The notes: generated by a model from the letters alone, not told the origin. Shown: positions 12,017 to 23,057, counted from the first letter of the stretch. The stretch is DNA of 64,000 bases from Blasia pusilla (GCA_050084515.1 CM114274.1:29016001-29080000), one strand, 5' to 3'. Translations and numbers: made by a program.

Positions 12017-12702
12017 CGAGGTAACATTAATTCAAAAGACCCAACAATCAAGCGCATTTTCCCACGTCAAAGTTTGACAGGCGTATAAAAACTCTCCTTT
12101 CTACATTTACATTCCAAAATCTCAAAGCATCAAGAACCTAATTCATCTGCCTTAACCCACACCAATGGTAGTGTGCACTCATGCACTTGTGACAATGTAG
12201 CAACGTCACAAGTAGCCCACAGTTTCGTACAGTTATGACTGTACGTGAGGCTATACAAGTAGTCACGCATGATAGAATAAACTCTTTCTAAGCCTGGATC
12301 GAAATGAATCTTATTTGTAGCCATAGACCGCGACAGTCATCGTCGCATTTTTATGTGCCAAACTACCACTAGACAGGATCGATTGTCAGCACTCAGATTT
12401 TCTGGCTTGATCTCACGTACCGATTCTACGGTTCCATGTCGAAGCAAGAACATTCAATTTAGCCTGTGCGTGGGCAAAACTGACCACTGCTGTGAGCTAC
12501 TTCCTAATGCCCTAAAATACATACATCTAGAGATAACCCACTATGAAATCGCACACTGATGGGGAAAAGTAACTGACCCCGAGGCTGCCATAACGAATGA
12601 GTTCGAGAATCGAGCAAGTCTTAGAAATTCTGTTATATCTGAACGATCAGTGGCGATCTGTTGACCCATCCACCAATGTATAGATCTACCCATAAGCATG
12701 AG

Positions 12703-12710
12703 TTTATATA
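12703..12710 (-). promoter_or_regulatory. TATA-box-like site conserved between blocks A and B
   Basis: On the minus strand the site reads CTATATAAACTC, about 690 bp upstream of the copy A start codon. Block B has CCATATAAACTC at the matching place (32168-32175). Conservation amid diverged flanks suggests a real core promoter, implying a long leader or a leader intron. Confidence 0.4.
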
Positions 12711-13199
12711 GAGCCCCAGGCCAAGATCGAGAACTTCCAGACGGTGAAAGATCTAAAAATTATTCATCACGGTAATGCGTTTAGGGTATTTACAGGGCCT
12801 CACGTTCCAATCTAGACAGTTGTCCTCTCTGCCTGCGGTTAATTCTCTGATATCCAGACACATTCCGGCATCCAAGAGAACTGTCCTGAGCCTAGTCACC
12901 AATACTTCCTCTGTATCATCGACGGATGAAACGCGAATTGAAATCGAGATAGGACGGCCAGGTGCGTTATTTACGAATGGAAAGACAGCCAGTGACACGC
13001 AAATCGAGAGCCTTCGTGTACGTGTAGGATGGCCATGTGCAAATTCGAAGCGAGATTCGGCGACGAGTAGCGTGACGAAGACCGATCTAGTGGCGCTGCC
13101 CTCAAAAGGTGTCGTCTGCGTTCGCATCGCGCATGAACTGTTGAACGAGGAGAGGACAAGTGGTCTCACTGCGAAGCTGCCTACTCACCACTACTGACT

Positions 13200-13846
13200 G
13201 ACTTACTCCTCTTGGAAGCTCTCTTCTTGAAGGATAGACACGGGGAAGGCAGAGGAGATGAGAGTCAGGGGCGGTTGCGCTGGCTGGAAGCTGTGGGGTG
13301 CCATGCACGTACGAGCCCGTGAACCAATGCATGCGGAGCTGCTGCTGCCACCTCTGATATTTAATTCAATACAATTTCCCACTCTTTTGTTTTGCATTTA
13401 TTTTGTAGGATAACGTAAAAGTAATACGTTGGTTAAAATGTAAATAATAAACTATGGTGTGGCCTTATCTAATTGTACAAAATTAAATGGTGTTTCAAGG
13501 ACATTTTATCATTGTCATCATGGCAATCACGTTTGCCATGATGTATGGCAAACGTGTATGTATGTATGCTTTGCACCATCATTTCCCACCTTCACAAGAT
13601 TGAACGAAGGTTTGCAAGATAGTACATTGACAAAAAGAATAAATGGACTCATATTTAAACGGGCTATTGACTTTTGGGACATTAGTCAAATATTGGTTAT
13701 TTAAAAAATTATAATTGAATAATTATTTGGAGGTTTGAATAAGATTTTTTTAATACTTTTTTTGGTAAGAGATGCTCTATATGATACTAGCACCCTAGTT
13801 CTTAGTACACACAAAACAAGAAAGGGTGCTAATATTATTATTCCCT
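13200..13846. other. Gene-free, AT-rich
   Basis: No domain-bearing frame. AT-rich with a short palindromic run around 13520-13550 (GGCAATCACGTTTGCCATGA with an inverted echo). Nothing else recognised. Confidence 0.5.
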
Positions 13847-14035
13847 ATCCACTGAGCCCGCACCCGCCCACCTAGAGCTTGCACCTACCCAGCCCAGAGC
13901 CCGCGCCTACTCGCCTTGAGCCCGCACCTACCCGCTCGGAGCCCGCCACGCGACGGATGCAGGCTCCATCAACCCGGATCTAGGTGGCGGGCTCCGAGGT
14001 GGGCTCGAGTGCGGGCTCAGGTGCGGGCCGAGCAT
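13847..14035. repeat. GC-rich inverted repeat with AGCCCGC motifs
   Basis: The left half repeats GAGCCCGCACC-type units and the right half repeats the reverse complement, so the strand can fold: CGGAGCCCGCCA at 13937-13948 pairs perfectly with 13985-13996, and an outer GAGCCCGCAC near 13918 pairs near 14010. The same motif vocabulary appears at 15.77-15.94, 29.43-29.75 and 37.9-38.2 kb, so this is a member of one dispersed GC-rich family. Confidence 0.75.
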
Positions 14036-15730
14036 GTAGTGGAGGAGTCTTTCCATCGAGTTATCTTCTTGAGTGGACAGAGAATGAACCCTCGTGATAT
14101 GGATCTTTCCCAACCAAGAAAAAACCTTACTCAGGACATAGTGAATCGACGGCTAATCCTATTATCAGAACTTAATCTTTTGGAATAGGTTACTCTCTGT
14201 CTAAGAAATTTCATACATCAATATCATTGTCTATTCTTTCATGGTGAAATGCAAGAAACATCCTTTCCTCTCTCTGCAGATCCAATAAGATCATACATCA
14301 ACTTCGCACATCAGAGTAAGGAGAGGGGAGACATTGGTTCCATCAAAGATATAAGGGTCTCGAGGTCCTTCCACGATAGTAGGCAACAAGGTACCATCAA
14401 ACGACGCACATAAGTTTTGATATTCTTCACAATTTTACATCATGTGGTGATTGCATGTGTATTGCAAAATACTCTCGTCAACGAAAAAATGGCAGTGCGA
14501 GGACCATAACCAAAATGCTAACAAAGGAAGACTCTCCGATAAAAGTAGATAAAGTACTACCAAATGGCGCAAAGGAAGTATTGAGATTCTTTGCTATTTC
14601 GATATGAGGTAGTGACAAGACTCGCCTGAGTTTTGATACACAAGCATGCCGACTCCACGTCATTTCACGGGCCAAATGTACGATGCATAGCAACAACACT
14701 CCCATCGAAGAAACGATGGCAGTGGGGGAGACCAAAAAAACAAGAAGCAATGCTAGAAAATAAATGAGTCTTTAAATACTGGTTCAAAGGGCATGAGTTC
14801 TTGAGATATGAAGTGCTTCTTGTTAGGTAAGAATCTGTTCAGATCTTCTTAACTACTTAATCTACACTTCTGATTGCGTTTCTATTGATCCTTACGAATC
14901 CATTGAAGCCAACCATTGTACCCCTCTCTATGTCCTCAAAACAACGTACCCCATTCTATCCTAACTACTCTAACAATGCGCCCCTTTGAAGCGCTTATTG
15001 TCTTCGTGTTCTTGAGTTAAGAAGACAATTAGATGAGTTATAATGAAATCTTCAAAGATTGGCAACTAGTAACCTGTTGATCAATCACTTTGTATACGAT
15101 GCTGATGCGATCTTTGTGAATTAGTCACAAAAAAGTTTCAAAAATGGAACTCACAACTCACTCATAAAAAGCTTGCAAAAAGGTCCCAAAGCAAAAAAAA
15201 AAAATGAGTCTAAGCAGCAGTATTTTACACTCGCAAAATAGTCATTTCTAATCCTCTTTCACTCAGTTTGAACCCATTTTTTGGATCAATAAAATACTTT
15301 TCCAGGGGGATTTGGATCCTTCCAATTAATTCCTTAGAATATCTTTTCTTTTTTGTTTCCTCATTCAGTCCTTATAATTTAGAAACGTTGTTTCTGGAAA
15401 AAGAAAAGTTAGATGAACCTCACTCACTTGTATGTCGTTCAACATTAAAAAGACAATTCATATCCAAAAAAATCTCAAGATTTATTCCACCATAGAAAGA
15501 AACTAGTTGCAAATTGAGGAGAGTGGTCTTAAAGAGTTGGGAGGAAAAAAATGAAGCAATTTTGAGGTAAAAAGGGAATTATGGGCAAGGTTTTGTTGTT
15601 TGCAAGTTTCTTTACAAGTTCTTTTGACAATACAATTTCATCTTCTAGTGCATTTATGAGTAATTTTTGGATGCATCTAAACTCTTGCATTGCAAGAGTT
15701 CCGCGATTAATTTGCGTCTCTTGGAAGTCA
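14036..15730. other. Gene-free stretch
   Basis: Only short, interrupted frames on either strand, AT-rich, with a run of A near 15190-15202. No element or gene recognised. Confidence 0.5.
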
Positions 15731-15945
15731 CCAAGGTTGCACGGAAATAGACATGACCACGGACATGGAAAACCACTTGCAACACACGTTTTTTTGGGGC
15801 CCGTATCGACCGCGCAAGCTCCACGTGCAGAAACACGTGCAGGCTCCGATGAAGGGTGCGGGCCATGGTCGCGACGCAGGCCCAAAGTGCGAGCCTGCAC
15901 ATGGCTCGCAGCCCGCGCAAGGCTGCTTGCGGGCATTTTGGGGCA
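15731..15945. mobile_element. GC-rich nonautonomous element, left end only
   Basis: It opens with CCAAGGTTGCACGG followed by GACATG motifs, the same terminus seen inverted at 29.73 kb and 19.82 kb (TGCAACCTTGG), then has GGGCCCG, GCGGGC and GCAGGC units. The right terminus is absent: at about 15945 it runs straight into the truncated RT of Ty3/gypsy copy 2, so one insertion or a recombination removed both the right end of this element and the left part of the retrotransposon. Confidence 0.6.
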
Positions 15946-18501
15946 TCGATCCTCACGGGAAGGATTATTTGTACCAGTGGCGGTTCTTACCATTTGGGTT
16001 AAAGAACGCCTCGGCTGAGTTTCAGAGGGTCATGGATAAGATCTTGGCTGGTCTGGATTTTGCTAGGTGTTATATTGATGACATCGTAGTCTTTAGCGCC
16101 ACGGTTGAGGAGCATGAGTGACATCTAGAGGAGGTGTTTCGACGATTTCAATTACATGGGCTGAAGCTACATCCAAGCAAGTGCAAGTTCTTCTACGACC
16201 AGATTGAGTACTTGGGTCATACGATATACCCAAGGGGCCTTGGTGTTCAGCAGACGAAGGTAGAGGCTATCTCACGCATTCCATGCCCTACAAATGTGAG
16301 CCGTGTTTGCGCATTCATGGGATTGGCGAACTTCTATCGGTGATACATCAAGGGATTCAGTTCGATTGCGAAGCCGTTGACCTTGGTGACCAAGGTGGAT
16401 CACGAGTGGCACTCGGGGGATGAGCAGGAGCGAGCATTTCAGTTGCTCAAGGACAGGTTGACGTCCGTGCCCATCTTGAGGAGACCTATCAGGGGGCATC
16501 CTTTCCAGTTGCATATAGATTGGAGCATGTTGGGGATTGGAGCGGTGCTCACCCAGCATGATGATGAGGGTAGAGAGTTTGTGGTGGCTTACGCTAGCCG
16601 CTCGAACAACGCTGCAGAGGCAAAGTACAGCTCGTATGAGGGTGAGTGCTTGGTGCGGTGTGGGAATGTCGCGCATTTCAGGTGTTACTTATTCGGCAAC
16701 CCCTTTACCATCATCACTGATCATCATCACCGAAGTGGTTGATGGAGTCCGACAAGCTTACAAGGAAGCTTGCGAGATGGGCTCTATTGTTGTAGGAGTA
16801 TGATTTTCAGGTGGTACATAGACTTGGGACGCTCAACCAAGATGTAGATGGGTTGAGTCATAACCCATGCGCGAGTCCGCGAGATGCGACTGAAGCTCGA
16901 TGGCATGGAGAGAGTGATGAGGAGTCGGTGCCACAATGGCACGCGTCAGCCTATTTAGGCATGTTGGGTATGGAGAGCCAGAGTGTGGAGACTTCGATGG
17001 CGAGGTCTAGTGGAGAGTCCTTGGATCCTGAGGCAAGTGAGGACACGACAAGTGGCCGAGATATTCTTGATGATGGAGTAGTCTTGGAGTACCTTCGTAC
17101 TAGCAGCGTTGCGAGCACTGTGGATGCTAGAGAGCGAGATCGGATCCTACAGCGGGCCAGACGGTTCCGTTGGGAGGGGACACATGTTTTGAGGGTTTGG
17201 GAGGATGGCAGAGTACGCGTAGTGCCGCATCCTTCGCAGAGAGCACGACTAGTGCAGCATGCCCACGAGGAGTTGGGTCACTTTGGGGTGAAGCGGACGT
17301 ACAGCTTGCTCCAAATTCAGTATTGGTGGCGAGGCATGCAGACTGACGTTCAGCAGTCTGTTGCCAGGTGCATGGTGTATGATCGGGTCCGAGCATCGTT
17401 CAATGGGCCGACTCCACAGTTGCATCTATTATTGATCATAGGCTTAGGGTATAGATGGAGTTTGGATTTTGCATGACCTTTGCCTTTGACAGAGCGTCAT
17501 AGTCATTATGTGTTGGTGATGATCGAGCACTTCTCGGAGTGGATCGAGTTGGTTGCATTGCCTGACAAAGCGAGTGAGGGAGTAGCTTATGTCTTCCTTG
17601 ATAGAGTGCTGAGTCATCATGGCGCACCGGCTGAGGTGTTGACAAACCAGGGTACCGAGTTTCACGGCAAGTTCCAAGCCTTGTGTAATCAGGCGCTAAT
17701 CGACCACCGCACGACTTCGCGAGATCATCTTGAGGCGCATGGATTAGCGGAGAGAGTTGTGCAGACGGTGAAGAGGGGTTTACGCAAGTATGGCTTGCAG
17801 AGAGGTCACCTAGGAGATTGTGACCTCCAGTTGCCATGGTTGGCTATGGGATACAGATTCAGCAGGCAGGCATCCTTAGCGTCTTTTTCACCGTACTTGC
17901 TACTTTATGGCCAAGAGCCAGATTTACCTACGGCCATTCGTCGAGATGCTGGTGAGGTGCTGGACCTCGATGACCCAGATATATGGGTGTGAGCATGTTC
18001 TCAAAGGGATGAGTTTTTTCGGAGAGTGATGCCCATGGCGTTCGAGAACTTGGCGATTGCGCAGCATTGAGATACGTTGAGGTATGCGACTATTCGAGGT
18101 GGTGGTTATCGACCAACTATCCGGAGGTTTCATCAGGGAGATTATGTCTACTTGCAGCACACGGCAGCGACGACGTTGGATGTGATTGCAGGGCGCACTA
18201 TCTTGAGAGTGCGTGATGTTTTGCCATCCGATGTTGTCTTACTGGAGGGACGCGATGGTATGGTATGGAAGGACCATGTGCGTAATTGTGCGCCATGTCA
18301 CCTTCCTAACATTGATGGTACAGTGGATCCAAGCTTAGCAGTAGTTCCTGCAGGCTTGCGTTGTATGTTGTGTGGTTCTACCTGTGGTGCGACCATGATG
18401 CTAGTCTGTGATGGATGTTCGAGAGGTTGGCATATGGCATGTCTGACGCCACCTCTCACTAGGGTTCCTCAGGGATGATGGATGTGTCCCAGATGTACAT
18501 A
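15946..18501 (+). pseudogene. Pol polyprotein (RT-RNase H-integrase-PHD), copy 2, disabled
   Basis: RT copies element RNA into DNA, RNase H removes the template, integrase inserts the product. RT shows LPFGLKNASAEFQ and the catalytic YIDD at 16071-16082. RNase H shows its first Asp in QLHIDWS and Glu in SSYEGE. Integrase has the H-H part (HAHEELGHFGVKRT), but the second zinc Cys is Tyr (CMVYD). The second catalytic acid is Asn (LTNQGTEF near 17650), so the core is inactive. The PHD finger spans 18362-18499. In-frame stops lie at 16119, 16341, 16793, 17474, 17990, 18068 and 18476, mostly TGA, and one frameshift lies in a TCA repeat near 16720. Comparison with copy 1 shows the last TGA stands for CGA. 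Confidence 0.88.
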
Positions 18502-18690
18502 GAGGAGATACTAGGTAGGTTTCGATTCCAACTTTTTCTGTGACATGGATGACAAGAAGGCGACTAACGATGGGGCCACATGAGCACCCATCTTTTATGC
18601 TCTTAGCGTCCTAAAGATGTATGTCGTGGTAGGTAGGGATAGATGGCTATCTGGAGTTAGAGGGACCTAACCACTAGCTAGGGGGGCGAT
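15946..18690 (+). mobile_element. Ty3/gypsy retrotransposon with PHD-type integrase, copy 2 (5' truncated)
   Basis: The segment runs RT, RNase H, linker, integrase, PHD finger, purine tract. Gag, protease and the first part of RT are missing at the left junction near 15945. It is the same family as copy 1 and gives the family's internal order. The right side continues into LTR-like sequence from about 18690. Confidence 0.88.
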
Positions 18691-19484
18691 TAGGGATATT
18701 TTGGTACTTCTCGCCTTTGTGTATGGATGCCATGAGTTAGCATGGGATCGTGTGTGTTTGTGTGTGTGTTCGATGACAACGATGTATGTTGTGTAGCGAT
18801 GTGTATACGCACGACAGTTGTCACGACTGTTAAGATAGATCCGTGGGATCTAGCAGAGCGTCTTCACGAGTAGTAGAGGACAAACCCAAGAGGTCAAAAA
18901 TGACCTGTTGAGGCCCTAGGAAACCTGAGAGAGCAGGTTTCCCCTACGTTTCGACTCATTTGGAGCCATATAGAGAAACTTACTATTTAGGGTAAGTTTT
19001 CATATTGGGGATAGTTGACTTTCTATTTTTGGTAAGTGGCCCTTGACCTCCTACATCAGGTCAAGAGCCAAGGAGGTGACTTGGGAGCAAAGGTTATCAT
19101 GAAGAAATTTTGGGAGAGGGGAGGGATGTACCTCAAGGAGAGAGAGCTTGAGAGCTCATTCTTTCTTTGTTGAACCTCTTGGTATGAGGCGGCGGAGCTA
19201 TGGTCCCTTGCCTCTCATTAGGAGAGTGGGTTTGGTTTGACATGAGAGAGAGTGCACACCTTTGAGAGCTATGGTGTGAGATGGTATAGAGAGAGATTGG
19301 ATCGTATTTTATTGGAGATATTTTGATACTTCTCGCCTCTGTGTATGGATGCCATGAGTTAGCATGGGATCGTGTGTGTTTGTGTGTGTTTTCGATGACA
19401 GCGATGTATGTTGTGTAGCGATGTGTATGCGTACGACAAGGGAGATTGTACAATAAGGCTGGTTGATGAGATTGTACAATAGAT
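18680..19484 (+). repeat. LTR-like region after copy 2 with a 130-bp direct repeat
   Basis: After the purine tract (18680-18686), about 130 bp at 18694-18824 recur with few changes at 19313-19442, a spacing of about 620 bp; both copies contain the GGATGCCATGAGTTAGCATG run and end in CGACA. This is what would be seen if an LTR of about 620 bp were followed by the start of a second LTR. Another short direct repeat, GAGATTGTACAATA, lies at about 19442 and 19468. Exact LTR ends were not found. Confidence 0.55.
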
Positions 19485-19821
19485 CATGGTTGCACAAAAA
19501 CGGACAAGTCCATCCTTAGGACGAACATGGACAGACAAGTCTGGACATGTCCACGGATATGTATTCCAAGAGGTGGGACCCACACTTTTAGTCCATGATG
19601 GAAGGCAAGACAAGGATGAGAGGAGCAATGAGGGAGGAGGGAGTGGAGGCGGAGTTGGAGGGAGGAAGAAATGGGGGAGTATGGAACACGAAGGCAAGTA
19701 AGAGGAATGAGAAAGAAGGGAAAGGTGGGGCCCATACGGGCAAGTCCTTCCATAGGACGGATATAAGTCCACGGAAATGGACATGTCCACGAATATGAAC
19801 TTTGACTACATGCAACCTTGG
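19485..19821. mobile_element. MITE-like element, about 337 bp
   Basis: The left end reads CATGGTTGCACAAAAACGGAC and the right end, read in reverse complement, starts CCAAGGTTGCATGTAG, followed on both sides by GGACATGTCCA and GTCC..AGGAC motifs. These are imperfect terminal inverted repeats of roughly 60-70 bp around a GA-rich centre with no coding capacity. It shares its ends with the GC-rich family at 15.73, 29.43 and 37.89 kb. Confidence 0.65.
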
Positions 19822-19859
19822 GATAGATATGATAGATTAATCGGAGAGAAATGTGAGTT

Positions 19860-20640
19860 TAAAAAAGTAATGCAAATTTTAAAAAATGTGTGTGTAGTAG
19901 TACCATTTTTAAAATGGGAAAAGTAAGGAAAGGGAAAATAGTGGAGGAAAAAAAAGTAGAAGGAGAAGAAAATATATAAATGTAAGGATGGAAAGACGAA
20001 AAGGTAATAAACCCCGTCCTCTTTCAATAGTATAAATAAATTAGGCGAATTCATTTTGTGGTAGAGTAAAAAATTTAAAAAGTGAAAAGAAAGGAAAAGG
20101 TTAGACAATGAAAGAAAACAAAAAAAATTTTTAAAAAAGAAGCTAAAATGAGAAAACTATCGGGATAGAGGATTTCACGATTTCATCTTTAATGGCACGA
20201 ACAGCCACTTAAGGGAAATAAATATATTTATAAGGGAAATAGAAAATAGAAAGATAATAATGTTTAAAAAAGAAGGGAAAAATAAGAATATGGGGAAATT
20301 TTTGATAAAAAATTTAAGAAATAATTTGGGAAGAATTGAAAGATGGTGTAGGATTTTGGAAAGAATTGAAAGATGGGGAAATTTAAGAGAAACAAATTCA
20401 GGAAGGAAAAATCAGAGAAATTAAACAAAGGGGAAAAGGAGGGAGAAAATGGGAAAAATGTAGGAAAAGGAGAATAATAAAAATCATGGGCAAAATCTTG
20501 GGAAGAATTGAAAGATCGGGAAATTTTTTTAAAAATTTTAAGGAAGAAAAAAGAGGAAAATTTAAATAAAGGTGAAAAGGAAGGGGAAAAGGGTAAAATT
20601 TTGGAAAAGGAGAATTTAAAAAAATCAGGAGAAATGAGTT
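19860..20640. other. Strongly purine-rich tract, gene-free
   Basis: The plus strand is dominated by A and G for nearly 800 bp, with recurrent GGGAAAA, AAGGAGAA and GAAGAATTGAAAGAT units. The recurring units suggest an old expanded purine repeat. No gene. Confidence 0.6.
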
Positions 20641-20734
20641 ACAGTCGTTGGATTCATTTAAATCGGCGCCGTCAGATATAGGTCAACCAGATCGGACGGA
20701 TTAGAGATGTGCCACTGTAGGATCCGGGGCTGCA

Positions 20735-20816
20735 AGATCGGACAGTCCGATCTCGCCCAGAGAAATTTCATTTGAACCGTCAAATCTAGGGCAGCGAGAT
20801 CGGACCGTCCAATCTC
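20735..20816. repeat. Two short palindromes sharing a GATCGGAC core
   Basis: A perfect 9+1+9 palindrome (AGATCGGACAGTCCGATCT) sits at 20735-20753, and a near-perfect one with the same core at 20796-20816. Related GATCGGACGG lies at 20691. Probably termini or internal boxes of a degenerate transposable element. Confidence 0.6.
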
Positions 20817-21632
20817 GCCCTGGCCCTACCGGCCCTTCCTTCCTCATTCCCCGCTTGGAGCGGGGAATGAGGTCGTTGGGGCAGCTTTGTCCGACCTCGT
20901 TATCGCCTCGCCTCCCCTCTCTCTCGGTGATACGACAGTAGTGAGCGGTCTTGAGCGGATCTCTCTCCTCGGATTTTGTGGACGATTTTGACGATTTTGG
21001 GCGGGGACGGCGGGAGGAAGAACGGTGGGCGCCGGGGATGAGAAGGGACGTGCTACATATCGAAACGGAGAGCGTGACGAGGGCTTCGTTTTGATCCGGA
21101 CCTTGCTGCATGGCGTGAAGTATTTTTATTTTTATTCATCTTTTTAGAATTCGGTTCATATTAGGGTTCCAAATGTGAGTATTAGGGCTTTGCTTATTGT
21201 CATTTGGAGAAATTTCCCAAGGTAACGTCCTCTATTCACCCACCCTTCCCCTCCTTTCCCAAGTCCTTTCTTGTTTGTCGTATTTGTCGTATGTGCTTCT
21301 CATTTTGGTTTGATTCACGTTTGTATTTGTTACCCCTCCCGTACATACACTTTTCTTCTCATGTATTTTATCTCGAAGGGCCCATGATCTTTTCACACTC
21401 TTAGCAACTCTACGTATTCATGAGTTCATTTTTGGGAGGGGGTTGGGACTAGAAGTCCTAGGTGATGTCGGTAGGTGAGAGTTTATGTTAGAGGGAGCAT
21501 TATCGTGGACGGGAAGAGAGTTGTTTGCCAGGACCGCTCGTTCGAATGGGGATGATAGGACAGTTATTGGCGAGGGATTGTCGCACAATTTTATTGGAGG
21601 GGGCCATGTCCTCTTCTTGGTGAGTTGCATCC
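20817..21632. other. Gene-free leader before the LINE-like element
   Basis: No supported coding frame. The right part, from about 21420, may be the 5' untranslated region of the LINE-like element, because it leads without a break into its ATG. Confidence 0.35.
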
Positions 21633-23057
21633 ATGCCTCGACCCGCATCCGCTCCCCGTGTGGGGACCCGTGGGTCGTCTAGTCGGGATACTAAATCCCC
21701 ATGTTGTCCCGAATTCTTCACTCGTTCAAGAATTCGGAACCACTTAGCGGCTAAACATCCTGACTTTGATAGATTTGGATGGGTGGTCCCTCCTGTCGAC
21801 CATGGATGCTCTCCGGTGCTTCCCGCATCATCGCCCCCTCCTGAGGCATGGGAGTGGTTGAGGTCCCACCAGGGCAGGAAAATAGGTCTCTTCGAGACCC
21901 ATTTTCCCTACCCGAGGTTGTTTCATAGGATCCCCCATGCTATTCGGGATGACCTCTGCCACGCATTCCTCCTTCCCCTAGCTAGGATCGCTCTTGATCC
22001 TATGGATGAGCTCTCTTGGTACCTACTACTTCTCCTTCCACGATGGTCTCTTCGTTACACTCGGGGAGGGAAGGCCGGTCATAGAGAGGTTATGGCACGT
22101 CTGAGACGCTTTCGAGGAGGTGATTGGGAGTCTCTGCAGAGTGAGTTTGTGGCATTGGCCAGAGGTAGTAGTTCACCTGGTTTCCCGGCGGACGATCTTG
22201 GAGCAGCCAGGTTGCGACGATGTAGGACACTGGGGCGAACCTATGAGTACTCGCGAGCTGCACGTGCTCTTCGCCCGATGGACATGGCTCCTTCCTCAGC
22301 TGTTACCATCGGTGCCCTCCGGAGGCTACATCCTTGTTCAGCGGTTGACATTCCAGCTTTTGCACGTGACTTCCATCCTGACACGGCTATATGCCTTGAC
22401 CCGTCCCTCTTTGCATGGGCACTCGGACGTTCTCCAAGGATTGCGGCCGGAGGTTTGTCTGGTATGATGTACGAACACCTTCGTGATTGCTTTCCTTCCG
22501 AGGACACCGCTAGCGGCTTCTCCGAGTTGCTTCAGGTTGCCTCTCACCTAGCTCAGGGGAGAGTGCCAACAGCAGTGGCCCAAGTATTAGGGGCGGGGCG
22601 ACTTTTGGCGTTGTTGAAGGAGGGTGGTGGTATCCGTCCGATTGCCATAGAACTTACGCGGGAGGCAGTGCGAGCCCAAGTGGTGGCCCAAGGGCGAATG
22701 CTACAAGGAGCGGCGGCGGCGGCGGTGAAGAAGACACATATCTATAGTCGACTTCACGAGGGACACATCTTCATCCCCTTGGCCATAGAGATGTATGGGG
22801 CTATGGGGGAGAAGTTCGACTAGTTCCTTACGGACTGCGCCCATCATCTCCACTCGAGAAATGGGTTGTCCTTAGCTACTGCGATTCTCTATTGTAGGCA
22901 GCGGGTCTCCATAGCGTTGCAGCGTGCCCAGGCTAATGGGCTTTTGCGGCGGGCTCAGGCTGTGGGAGACGCCGGCGCTAGAGGCCCACTTAGTAGTAGT
23001 CATAGCTCTCTTGTTGTTGCTGATATTGTCTCTGCTGTTGGTGAGTTTCGTCGTTAG
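21633..23057 (+). pseudogene. LINE-like reverse transcriptase ORF with zinc finger, internally deleted
   Basis: The ORF starts at ATG 21633 and is open to a TAG at 22821, after which the same frame continues to 23057. Near the start there is a zinc-finger-like segment (CCPEFFTRSRIRNHLAAKH). From about 22300 the typical lead-in of a non-LTR RT is seen, including the fingers motif GGGIRPIAI near 22630. The catalytic RT palm (the x-ADD box) is missing: the text jumps to a segment KKTHIYSRLHEGHIFIPLAIE, which in related elements belongs to a C-terminal restriction-like endonuclease region, followed by RQRVSIALQRAQA. So this is a deletion derivative that cannot make RT. Subfamily not certain. Confidence 0.7.

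Larger units (their letters stand above)
10897..13200 (-). repeat. Segmental duplication block A (partner of block B at 30.4-33.2 kb)
   Basis: The aegerolysin-like gene, its intron, its upstream region and a further kilobase align with 30.4-33.2 kb in the same orientation. Shared landmarks include the exon 1 signal-peptide segment, the minus-strand TATA box, the run ending GTTAATTCTCT (12837 and 32301), and the block around GGCGCTGCCCTC (13091 and 33080). Divergence is substantial with several indels, so the duplication is not recent. Confidence 0.85.

Noticed and set aside
12775-13197. 140-codon frame and antisense frames upstream of copy A
   Set aside because: The homologous DNA in block B does not keep the frame, so it is upstream noncoding DNA.
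15529-16018. Long frames on both strands over the GC-rich element
   Set aside because: They arise from GC-rich repeat composition; no domain, and they cross the chimeric junction.
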